Below are positions 43,915-54,599 of a DNA stretch of 64,000 nucleotides, piece by piece (the stretch's first letter is position 1; the number at the start of each line of letters is the position of its first letter). The notes beneath the pieces are model-generated. The model saw nothing but the letters and a program-made list of their open reading frames with translations, was not told where the DNA came from and searched no databases. Source of the DNA: Locusta migratoria. Its lineage: Eukaryota; Arthropoda; Insecta; Orthoptera; Acrididae. The stretch covers positions 162,964,549 to 163,028,548 of the forward strand of contig CM048750.1 in the NCBI GenBank assembly GCA_026315105.1, given 5' to 3'. The translations under genes and the position numbers were made by a program.

Positions 43915-44410
43915 TTACTAAAGAGAAATTTGCTAACATCGAATATTAATTGAAATGTAAGGAAGTCTTTTCTGAAGGAATTTGTGTGGAGTGTTGCCTT
44001 GTATGGGAGTGAAACATGGACAATAAGCAGTGCGGACAGGAAGAGAATAGAGGCTTTTGAAATGTGGTGCTACAGAAGAATGCTGAAGATTAGGTGGGTA
44101 GATCGCATAACTAATGAAGAGGTACTGAACAGAATTGGTGAGGAAAGGAATTTTTGGCATACCCTGACTAAAAGAAGGGATCACTTGGTAGGACACATTC
44201 TTAGACGTCGGGGAATCGTAAATTTAGCATTGGAGGGAAGTGTGTGGGGTAAAAATCGCAGAGGGAGACCAAGATACGCGTATAGTAAGCAGATTCAAAT
44301 AGATGTGGGTTGCCGTTCTTATGAGGAGATGAAAAGGCTTGCTCAGGATAGAGTAGGGTGGAGAGCTGCATCAAACCAGTCTCCGGACTGAAGACCATAA
44401 CAACTAAGAC
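43915..44410 (+). mobile_element. RTE-like LINE, 3' end
   Basis: An intact frame, 43984-44391, encodes the family C-terminus: VWSVALYGSETWTI, AFEMWCYRRMLKIRWVD, GHILRRRGI, RRGRPR and AAQDRVGWRAASNQS-like residues. It is followed by gaagaccataacaactaag, the family 3' end. It is 5'-truncated and little decayed. Confidence 0.9.
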
Positions 44411-45207
44411 TACTACTTGTAATAATAGTACCATGTGGGTTAACTGCTTGGGGAAGTCTTTCAGTAGCTGTAGTACACTTTGACAAATAGGGGCAGTCCT
44501 TAAATCTATCCCAGCTATCTTATCTGAAAATGGAGATGCACAGTTTAACATTGAATTTAAATCATGTGTCATGCATGGCAAAATTATTGGTTTACAATAA
44601 ACACTTATTATATGTTGAATCCATTCTAGGTGAAATCCATGACCTTTCAAAGATTTTTCATCCACCTGTACACCTAAATTTTAAGACTTGGTGTCTTTGT
44701 CACATTCTAGTGTATTAGTTGCAGACTGGAAAGACTGACGTTAATCTTCCAGATGTATAGGAAGTTAGTTCAACTTGTAATCCTGCCAATGGAACTGCAA
44801 GCTGAATGATGTTTCAGACAATGAAAATGTTGAAGTTGAATGGCATTTACAATGTCCCTGACTTTCCAAACATAGGTTGTTTTGCATTCTTTGCCTCAGT
44901 GGAAATGTTTCTCCTCCTTGGGAATTGTTAATGTTCTTTTCCTGAACTAAAAAAGAAAACACCTGTGTTTTGAATAAGTAAGTTAATAGGTTATGGGCCC
45001 AAGTGTGTTCTGTGTAATTTAAAGTGAATTGATGGAATGAAAGTTGTAAGGGTACAGGTGAAATTATTCTATTGCGACTTTTGTGTGTCGGAGTAATTTT
45101 TAGAGTTAGTTTGTGAATTACATCTATGGATTCATCAAGAATAATAAACATTGATTCACTAGAAGAGCAATTAAACTGTAATACATGGAAGTATAAAACA
45201 AATGCTT
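44411..45207. other. intergenic DNA, nothing recognised
   Basis: Short frames only. Confidence 0.3.
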
Positions 45208-45215
45208 GTGTACAT

Positions 45216-46127
45216 TAGGGTGACCAGACGTCTCGTATTTTATGGTATTGTCCCTTATTTACCCTCAGTGTCTCGTTGTCCCAACAAAATAAATACGGGA
45301 CGTATATCATCCCATTTTTTACTAACCATCCCATATATTTTGAAATAAGGTGTTGTTAAGTAATGTACACCGTACACAAATGTGGTCATAATCAAACAGT
45401 AAAGGAAATAGGCTGTACCTCAAAGAGAGTAAGGTACGATTTTTTAATTTCTTTGGTTGGAACTACATATTACTTTCACATGACATGTGCAGCTATTGCA
45501 ACCATAAAAATTCAGTCAATCAGTTCATCACTAGAAGATAGCATGCTGGAAGAGTCGATTTCTTAAGACATTTCAAGGGATGTTAATTGATTACATCACA
45601 TTTCATGTGATGAACCATTTAACTGGGTTCAGTTCAATTATCCTCCTCTTTGGAATTCTGTTCAGTAAAGTTTGATGGAAATAATTTTAAAGAAACATGT
45701 GAAAGATCAGCTTTTTAAGGAAGTGAATAATGTTAAAAATACCTGTGAAGAGAAAATTTATTAACTGGGAACTGTGAAATGAGTTGGTAAAAACTGGTCT
45801 CTCATTTTCAACTTACTTGCATATGATGACATCGGGTCCAGAAATTTGCAGCCCATTACTAGGTTTGACCTAACTCAACCTGTCACTCATGCTACTGTAG
45901 AAAGAGTGTCAATGGCTATGCACACCCCCCCCCCCCCCCCCCGCCCCCCTATACCATTTAGGCATTAATTCGTGTTTTTATGTATGCATTAAGGAATGAC
46001 ATGAAAGCCATCATATTGTATAATCTTTAAGGGATGACAGCAAGGTTGATGACTCCGCAGAAAAGGCAACATTTGGTTTTGCAATCTGTGTGAACCATAT
46101 TTTGATTTTGGAAATCTGGTCATCCTA
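45216..46127. mobile_element. second hAT-like element, 912 bp
   Basis: The left end TAGGGTGACCAGACGTCTCG matches the inward-read right end TAGGATGACCAGATTTCC. Flanks GTGTACAT (45208-45215) and GTGTATGT (46128-46135) agree at 6 of 8 positions, as expected for an aged 8-bp duplication. A remnant frame at 45363-45566 (KCGHNQTVKEIGCTSKRVRYDF) resembles the N-terminal region of hAT proteins. Non-autonomous and decayed. Confidence 0.75.
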
Positions 46128-46199
46128 GTGTATGTGGCATCCTTGAAGCTCTTCATATTATTGAAGTTTTGAATTAAACCTGTAGAATAAGCTACTGCT

Positions 46200-49100
46200 C
46201 AAATGAAAGAGATACACAAGAACACACTGTCTGAAGGCTGATAGCAATTCTTTACGTGTATTGACTACAAATATGACAGAGGAAACATTACAGAAAGTAA
46301 TGCACCTTAATACATCTTGAGAAGTATGGGCAGAATTGCATAAGTTACTTATCAGTGTTTCTGAAGATAAAGTTTATGACCTCTATTTACAACAACTGGG
46401 TTTTCTGAAACATTCTAATGATGTAGACTCATATATCAAAGTTGAGAAATGTGTAAAATGACTTGAAGCAAGAAATGGCCAAAGATGTAGAAAATAATCC
46501 AGAATTAGCCAATTTATTTTTAATTTGCAATATTTTAGGCACTCTACCAGATGAGTACATTTCATTTAAAATCAAGTTGGATGCTTATGTCAAAAACTGA
46601 TACTGTTGCTAACTTTACAACTCAACTTTGTTGATATGAGAAAGCCTTGTCAAGTAAAGGAGGAGATTCTGTGTCTCGAGAGGTACTTACAAGTAACTCA
46701 TCTAAACAACTACAGTGGAAAAATTGTCTTTACTGTACGTAGCCAAATGATGTGATCAAGAAATGTCGAAAGTGAATTGCAGATTGTCAACCACAAAAGA
46801 CTCAGGAAAGTGATGAATCTGAAGCTAAAACTCCAAACAACAAATATGGCTCTCTTCGCTGAAACATTTATTGTTGTCATATGTGTGTGATACTGGTAGC
46901 TGGTTTGTAGATAATAGTGCGACAACTCATATCACAATTTTTCAATGCTGGTACATTTGAACCATTTTCTGCCAGACATACAGTTACATCAGCAGATGGT
47001 GATACTGTGGAGGCTGTTGGCAAGGGCAACATAGAAATGGAGGTACTGGTAAATGGAAAGTGGCACACATTCACTTTGAGTGATGTGTAGCATGTACCAA
47101 AACTTAAAAAGAATCTTTTTCTCTGTCTTAAAAGCACAAGACAAATATCCAAAAAGTCCATTTTTATCCAGAAGAGATAGGTGTTGTTTTAAAATTGGTA
47201 AAGTCACTAAACTAGTAGGCAATCATGATCATTGTGGAGGACTATTTAAATAAATGATGAGAACCATTAAACCTCCAATTTTTGGTGAAGTAAGTGAAGT
47301 CAGTCAAGAAAATTTACTACAGTTGTATCATGAAAGGTTTGGTCGTCAAAATAAGCAACATGTCAAGATGTTAATGTTCAAGATATTCTGCATAAATGTG
47401 GGGTTGGAGTCTGAGCTATGTGAAAGATGTATTTATGGTAAAGCATACTGAATTACATTTGGCAGTGAAGTTGGGGTATTGCTACTTTGTTTTATGCAAG
47501 GAAGATTACAGTAAATTTCAAGATGTTTACTTCCTTAAGGATGAATCAGAAGTTCCTAATAAACTGAGACAATTTATAACTTAAACAAGGGCTGCTGGTT
47601 ATATAGTTAAAAACCTAAATGGTTTGGATGGGAATTCAACAATCAACTGACATGGGGAAATTCTACAGGAGGAGGGCATAATTCGGCGGTTTACTATGCC
47701 ATACATTCAGCAGCTAAATGGGTTCAGCAAAAGGAAAAATCATATACTTGCCAGGACTACGGTGTATGCTCATGAAAACATTATGCAGTCGCTTTGTGCT
47801 GAAATCATAAATTCTGCAGTATATATTCTAAATATAACGGGACCTTCTAGAATTGAAGGAATGTCGCCTTACAAAATATGGAAGTGAAAGAAGCATCTAT
47901 GAATAACATGATCTTAATGTTATGTTCACACTCTAAAACAATCAAGTGTGAAAAATGGATCAAAAGGTAATAAAAAGGATTCTGATTGGATATGACCATG
48001 ATGATGGTTATTGGATCGTATGTGAAGAAAATCATCAGCTAATGAGATCATCTGATTTATTTCTCAAAAGAAAATTATGCAAAAAAAAGTCCAGTAGTTC
48101 ATGTTTACTTTGATATCCCTTATCAAAAGTTTCAAAAGACATCAGATGAAGTTGAAAACAAAGTGAAATTTCACTTTCCAAGATAAAATGAATTTGTTCA
48201 TTACGATGATTGACAGGATGAAACTGAAGAGAAATGAGAGCACTCTAATAATGAAAATGCCACAATTGCATGAATGTTCGATGCTAAAACATCCAAAAAG
48301 ATTTCAAGACTACATAATGCAGTTAATGACCTTCGAGAAACCAGAAGAGTATTGTGATGCAATGAAGTCAAGTAAATGAAATGAGTGGAAAACAACAACA
48401 GCTCAAGAAATAATGGCACATAAAAAAATGGAATTTGGATTTTGGAAGATTTACCTCCTGGACAAGTGGCAGTTCCTTGTAAGTCGATCTACAAACTGAA
48501 GATGAATGCTGATTGATTTGTCAACACATTCAAAGCAAGATTGGTTATCAAGGTATTTTTCACAAAAGAAAGAGACTGATTATGAACAAACTTTCAGGCC
48601 TGTGGCAAAGACGTCGACTATTCGAACATTCCTCAGTGTTGAAGCCCAGGAGAAAATGAACACTGCAAAAATACATGTGACTATTGCTCTTCTTAATGGA
48701 GACCTGAAGGAAACAATATTTATGACACAGCCTGAAGGTTACAATGATGGTTCTAAATAAGTTTGTCAATTAATAAAAAGCCTATATGGTCTAAAACAGG
48801 CTGAAATGAGAGAATCACTGATTATATCATGGAATTAGGATTTAAGATAAGTGAAGCTGATCCTTGCCTCTTTACAAGACAGAAAGGTCCTTCCAAGATT
48901 TACTTTGTACACTATGTTGATGAGGGATTGAAATCAGTAAACAGTTATAGTGAACTTAAAGAATTTATTGAAGATCTTGAAAGATAATTCAAGTTTAAAT
49001 CAAACCCTGCATCATATTTCTTAGGATTGGAAATTGACAGAAAAGTAGATGACTCCATTCAAGTTTGTCAGACTCACTACGTCAAGAAGGTTTTGCAGCA

Positions 49101-49440
49101 TTTTAGGATGAGTGATTGCAGAGCTGTTACAAGTCCAATTATCAAGGATGATGACATAGAAGGGAGTCCTGTTAACAATGAATATCCTTGTGGGCAAGCA
49201 GTTGGATCCTAGATGTACCTGATGTGTGGAACAAGCTCAAACATAGCGTACACTGTCGAAGTAGTATATAGAGGTCTTTAAAGTCCAACAGAGCATTATG
49301 TAATAAGAGTGAAAAGAGTATTTCACTATTTGAGAGGCACATATGACTATGAACTAATTTACAAAAGTAGCAGAGACAAAGACATTCTTGAATGCTTCAT
49401 TGATGCCAATCATGGAGGAGGACTGGAAGACCTACCTTTT
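46200..49440 (+). mobile_element. Ty1/copia retrotransposon internal region, decayed
   Basis: Order on +: a gag-like stretch (about 46260-46700), protease/GAG-pre-integrase (LLQLYHERFGRQNKQHV and ELCERCIYGKA at 47300-47450), integrase (GYCYFVLCKEDYSKFQDVYF at about 47470-47580; IQQLNGFSKRKNHILARTT at 47700-47760), RT (VDVK-like IHVTIALLNGDLKETIFMTQPEGY at about 48670-48740; SLYGLKQ after it; YFLGLEIDRK at 49015), and an RNase H start (about 49210-49420). There are many stops and frameshifts. I found no long terminal repeats. Confidence 0.88.
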
Positions 49441-49479
49441 TTTTTAAGAATGTGAAGCTAGCATGCTATCACGGCACTG

Positions 49480-50395
49480 AGTCTTCAAAACTGTGAGACT
49501 TTTGTTTGATTGGGCATGGGGTAAAATGGGGTGGCCGGTACTATAGTCTTCCTACTGAGCCAGAGTTTAGCTGACATTGAAAAATTCTTCCCCCCCCCCC
49601 CCCCAGCAGGCCATCCTGGGCCACCTGTGGAAGCAGCCACATCTTTGCACAGCGCATTGGTATGATGACAGACAAGCTGTCCATCAGGATAAATGGCCAC
49701 TGCCAAACTGTGGCAAAAAGCAAGATGGACCACCCTTTTCATAGCATGCAGCTGAACACAACACCTATAATTTCAAAGGCTGATTTACTACCCAAGCCAT
49801 CTGGATCTTCCCCACCACCAGCTCTTCTGAACTGCACAGATGGGAGTTGACCCTTCAACACATTCTACGGTCCCGCAATCATACTGGCCTCAAACTAAGA
49901 TAACTTGCCATCCCCCTCCCTACACATTATCCTTTATTCCTCCAATTCATGTCTTCCTTCCAACTGTGTGGCGCCCCTTACAATATCCCCTCAATTACCT
50001 TATTATTTTTATCATTTTAATCCCCAACTCACACATTCCTCTACACCTCCCTTTTATTGTCTTGTTCCTCCCCTTCAAGGTATTCGTTGTACATTCCTGC
50101 CTATCACAGCCTGTACAATCCATCATGCAATGCGAACTTGCCATCCCCACCCTTAACCGACTCCTTCCCCCTCCACTCCCCTCCTCGCTCACTTTCGAGA
50201 TGTTTGTAGTGCTCGAATGGCCGAAGAGGGTGGTTGTGTGTGTATGTACTTGTCTAAGTGATTCTGTGAATATTTGAGTTTCTAATGAAGGCCTTTGCTG
50301 AAAATTTAGTTGTGTGAAAGTGATGTCTATTTTTCGTGCCTGTCAACGGCTCAGCGAGTCTCTGTACAGTGAGTTTTACCTACCCTCCATTGTTA
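49480..50395 (+). repeat. interspersed repeat ending in the 'ggctcagcgag' block
   Basis: It runs from ggcactgagtcttcaaaa through a C run (49582-49604) and a pyrimidine-rich stretch resembling 38485-38735. It ends at cctgtcaacggctcagcgag..ttgttaatag (50340-50399). The Pro/Ser-rich frame 49840-50277 is a by-product of composition. Confidence 0.65.
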
Positions 50396-50399
50396 ATAG

Positions 50400-51610
50400 A
50401 AACTTGGTGTAATTGGCATGACAAAGAATGAAATAGAAGGTTGAACTTAGAAAGCTACAAGCTTATGGTGTATATATTCTATCACAGATTGAGGCAAATT
50501 GAAGAGTGAGTACTCAATGCAACTAGCTGACCAGAAAGGTGACACACATTCTCTGACTGATACTATCTACTAAGGAATCCCCTGAACGGTATTTGTGCCA
50601 TGTTTTAATTTGTCAAGCAGATAATTCCCTCACTATGTAGTTCAATAAATTGCTTCTCCACAATACATGTCTATTTTGGAAACATCCCTTCCTTAGGAAA
50701 AATTTTGCAAACACAGTTCTCAGGGAATTGAAAATTTCTAGTGTTATATGTGGCTCTGTGCACTTATGGAAATTTCTTTGTTTACATAAATTTTTACATT
50801 CATAAATTGTTCTTTAGTAGATTTCTACACAAATCATTAATTTGTTCATGAATCCTTGTGACATTTGTCATGTCTCTCTCTTGTGGTTATTTACATGTAG
50901 TACATGTTCTTATGAACATTTTACTATTATATTACAGAATATTTATGTGTGTTTGCTTTGAAGCAATTGTATACATTCCTCAGTTGTTAATGGTTTTCAG
51001 CTGTATGATATAATTTACTCTCACAATCACTGGAAAAGAAAAAAGACCAAAAATCCCCTAGATTTTATTTTGATTCATACTACTACACAATAATAGTCAC
51101 CATAATTGCATTAATAGTCACTATCATACATATCAGTTCCCCAAACAGTATACACTATTTTTTGTTTGTTTTAATTTTTGTTGTGTACATAAAGGGTTGC
51201 CTTTATTCTGCAACTAGGTATTTTTCAGAATCATGAGCTTGCTCAACTAACATACTATTTCTGGCTCCATATTGCACTGGCTTCATTGTTCCTTAACTGA
51301 CAGAAAGTAGGTTGATGTTGAATTTCATTTCTGTCAGGTATTTTGTTGCAACAATTTCTCATATGGTTATGAAAATCATCTTAAAACAATCTCAACAGCA
51401 TTTACTATATCGGCATACATATAAGACTATGATCAGCATACCGATAACTCATTCAACATAACTCCAGATGGGTATAATTCTAATGGAAAATAAATGAAAA
51501 GCAGATCTTTGCTGGTACATTATTTCATTTTTAGCTCATCTAGTTTATATCCTGCATCTTTAAAATCATCTAAATGCCTGACTATAGGTTGAGCAGGTAA
51601 GTGTAAGGCT
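50400..51610. other. AT-rich intergenic DNA
   Basis: No conserved frame or repeat seen. Confidence 0.3.
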
Positions 51611-51614
51611 AATT

Positions 51615-52650
51615 CAGATATACAACCTCAGACAAAGTCCAGTGAATAGTCCTGAAACATTAATGTAGATGAACTATGAACTACTGTTACCTTTCTGTCC
51701 TTAGAAATAGTCACCTGCTATAAGTATGCACTGCTGAGCTCTGAGATACATGTCCTGGAAACTTTGCATGAAGTTTTCCTTTGGGATGTGTTCAAAAGCC
51801 TCATGAAATTTTGTTGGATGTCAGGACTATCATCAAATCTTTTTCTTTTCAAAGTGAAAAATATAGAAGGAAACTTCTTTGCTTTTTACAAATGTCTGTC
51901 TAGGTGTGTTTGTGTTTGGATATGTGTGAGTGTGTGTGTATTTGTCTGCCTTCCTTTTTGTCTCCTAAGGTAAGTCCTTCCACTCCTGGGATTGGAATGA
52001 CTCCTTTTCCACTTCCTTAAAACCCATATCCTTTCCTTTCTCCTCCCCTTTTTTCCTCTTTTTCCTGAAGAAGCTGCCAGTGGTGGCGAAAGCTTGTATG
52101 TGTGTTTGAGTGTGATTTTTATTTGTGTGTATCGACGAGCCGGTCCTTTTGGGTAAGTCATTCATTTTCTATTTTTTATATTTCTTTTCAAAGTGAGTTT
52201 GATTTGAGGGAATAGGAAGAAGACTAGAGGACTGAGATTTGGCAAGTATGATGGATGTTCAACTTGCATCTACCCCTTTTCTGCCAAGGAAGAGTTTACA
52301 ATATTGACTGTGTGTGAGAAAGTACTGACCAGATCTCAGTCCTCCAGGCTTCTTCCTATTCCCTTGACTCAAACAAGCTTTGATAGGGAAAGGATATTTA
52401 ATGATATTCCTGAAATCCAAAGATACATGACAAGGCTCTCTCTCTCTCTCTTTTTTTTTTTTTTTTTTACACCATCCCAAAGAAGGACCTTTTGCAAAGT
52501 TTTCAGGACATGTATCACATAATTCAGCAGTGAATAATTATGGCAGGTGATTATTCGGAAAGACAGTAAGGTAACTGTAGTTCATAATTCATCTACATTA
52601 ATGTTACAGGAGTATTTGCGAAACTTTATTGTCAGAGGTTGTGTTCTGTC
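51615..52650. mobile_element. long inverted repeat opened by an insertion
   Basis: The left arm, 51615-51857 plus 52197-52245 (acaacctcagacaaag..gaaacattaatgtagatgaa..agatacatgtcctggaaac..gaggactgag), is the imperfect reverse complement of the right arm, about 52325-52650. With the insertion at 51858-52180 set aside, the arms are about 290-320 bp around an 80-bp loop. Confidence 0.8.
51858..52180 (+). mobile_element. 323-bp repeat insertion with exact 16-bp target duplication
   Basis: TTTCTTTTCAAAGTGA stands at 51842-51857 and again at 52181-52196. The insert has gtgtgtttgtgttt tracts, ctcctgggattggaatgact, ctgaagaagctgcc and cgacgagccggtcctttt, and is related to one half of the fold-back at 43518-43900. 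Confidence 0.85.
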
Positions 52651-52659
52651 CTTTTTTTC

Positions 52660-54340
52660 TTCAAAATATCCATGTTGGATCATGAACTGAACCTTTAGTG
52701 TAAAATGGTGATTTATTTTGGTAAAAATAAGCAAACAGCTGCTGGTATGGTTGTTTCTTTTCTTTTTTCATTGTCCATAAATAATTTTTGAGTCACTGTT
52801 GGCTCATCATCAGTGGAGATGTTACAGGAGCATTATATTACTGTCATACTCAAGTAATCTGCACACATTCTGACAACAGGAAGGGGGAAGTGGGGGGGGG
52901 GGGGGGGGGGGGAAGGGTGCAGAGTTGTTATATCCAGAGTATGTGAATCTCTTGCAACACCATGAAAGTCTCCTATTTTACCTACTAAATATCCTCATAC
53001 AAACTGAAAACTATTTCATTCGTAATGTATTACTGTGAAAATGTACTCTCGGTAACACACACTGAAATGAACACTTATAGAATCTGAACAGTTAATAAAT
53101 GGAGCTGAGACTGGTATTACACGGTCATATATCTTTGTCAAAGTCGATATGTCATGTAATTACATCAAAGATATTTGATATTGTAATAGGGGACTTTGAC
53201 ATAAAGGTATCTTTCATTGAAGAAATATCATCAAATGTAGAGCCTCACCGTATATTTGATTATAAAAGTTTCCTCTCTCCTGTTCGCTGCAATGCAAAAT
53301 GTAATGGCTCTGAGCGCTAGTTTTGCTATTGCTAATCGATGTGTGCATGTGTTTCAACGCAGCCGCAACACCGTGCCGTAATTAACATTTAACCCCAGTA
53401 GCAAGAAATCGCTGTAACCCTGTCTTCTCCAGATACAGTCTTTGCCATGTGCCGATACAGGTGTGGGTAATATTGTGGTACTGAACCAAATAATACCCAA
53501 CATAAGTAGATAACATACTTTATTACTCAGAAAGATGGTATCACAAACAAATGCAACTAATCATTCTTACATCAACAAAACAACTGTTCGTACGTTCCAG
53601 TCGCACTGGCGGAAAGAGATGCTACTCAGCCACATCGGTTTGTGATGTGATGAGACCCTTTACAGTGAAATTACTGATATGTTGTGCTACTGTCATTGTC
53701 AAGTAAATTATGTGCAGTTTTGATAGTGGGTAAGGCAGCACACAATAAAATGTTGTTATTATCTGCTATCTTGAAATATGATGACCATAATACCCCTTTT
53801 TAACACCATGATGAAGATTTATGTCTAATAAATATTACGAATACTTGGTAATATTTCTTTCTCAAAGATTTGATTGAAAATATTATCGTGTGATGCCAGC
53901 CTAGAGGGATCTGTTCTTTAAAGCGGAGTAATACCTGCCTAGTGTGTTTTGTTGTTGAAGATGGAGTAATACCAACCTAAATTCGAGTAATCTGTGCACC
54001 CCAGTTTTCGTTCATAAATTCCGGAAAAAATATGCGTAGATTACTCAAGAATATCTGGTTTTATCTTGCAACAAGTGTAGGTAGATGCTTTGATGGTTAT
54101 TTTGACAAAATGAAGAAACTAATCATCGGCAATGAACAGAAAAGAGAATGACAATGGGTTGTTATATTTTATATACTTAGCCTACTGTGTTTTCAGTCTT
54201 GGTATGTATATATCCATATTGCGCCTTAGGCATGGCAATATTCACACACCATAGTATGTTACTACACCTGGTATTCAAATTTTCCATTTTCCAAACATTG
54301 CATGTGAGTCAAAGCAAACGGTTAAGGTAGATGCGACACT
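52660..54340. other. intergenic DNA, nothing recognised
   Basis: G run at about 52892-52912. Short frames only. Confidence 0.3.
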
Positions 54341-54468
54341 TTGCTATGTTAGACAGACATACTGAATACAGCATAAATATTTAAAGAACATAAATTATAT
54401 GTTGCAGTCATTAATTTATGTTCCTTAAATATTTATGCTGCATTCAGTATGTCTGTCTAACATTGCAA
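54341..54468. repeat. palindrome with 57-bp arms
   Basis: 54341-54397 (ttgctatgttagacagacat..) pairs with 54412-54468 with a few mismatches around a 14-nt loop. A third partial copy (aaatatttaaggaagatgaatta) follows directly at 54469. Confidence 0.9.
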
Positions 54469-54599
54469 ATATTTAAGGAAGATGAATTATATATCCACCT
54501 TCATGAAACACAGATATTGCAGAGGTAGGGTGATTTGTGTGTCTCAGTGTTATAGATAGCTGTACCATAGGTGGAATCACAGCAGAGGGGTATCCGTAG

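Noticed and set aside
49840..50277. 145-residue Pro/Leu-rich + strand frame
   Set aside because: It lies in a pyrimidine-rich repeat also seen at 38.5 kb, with no conserved domain.
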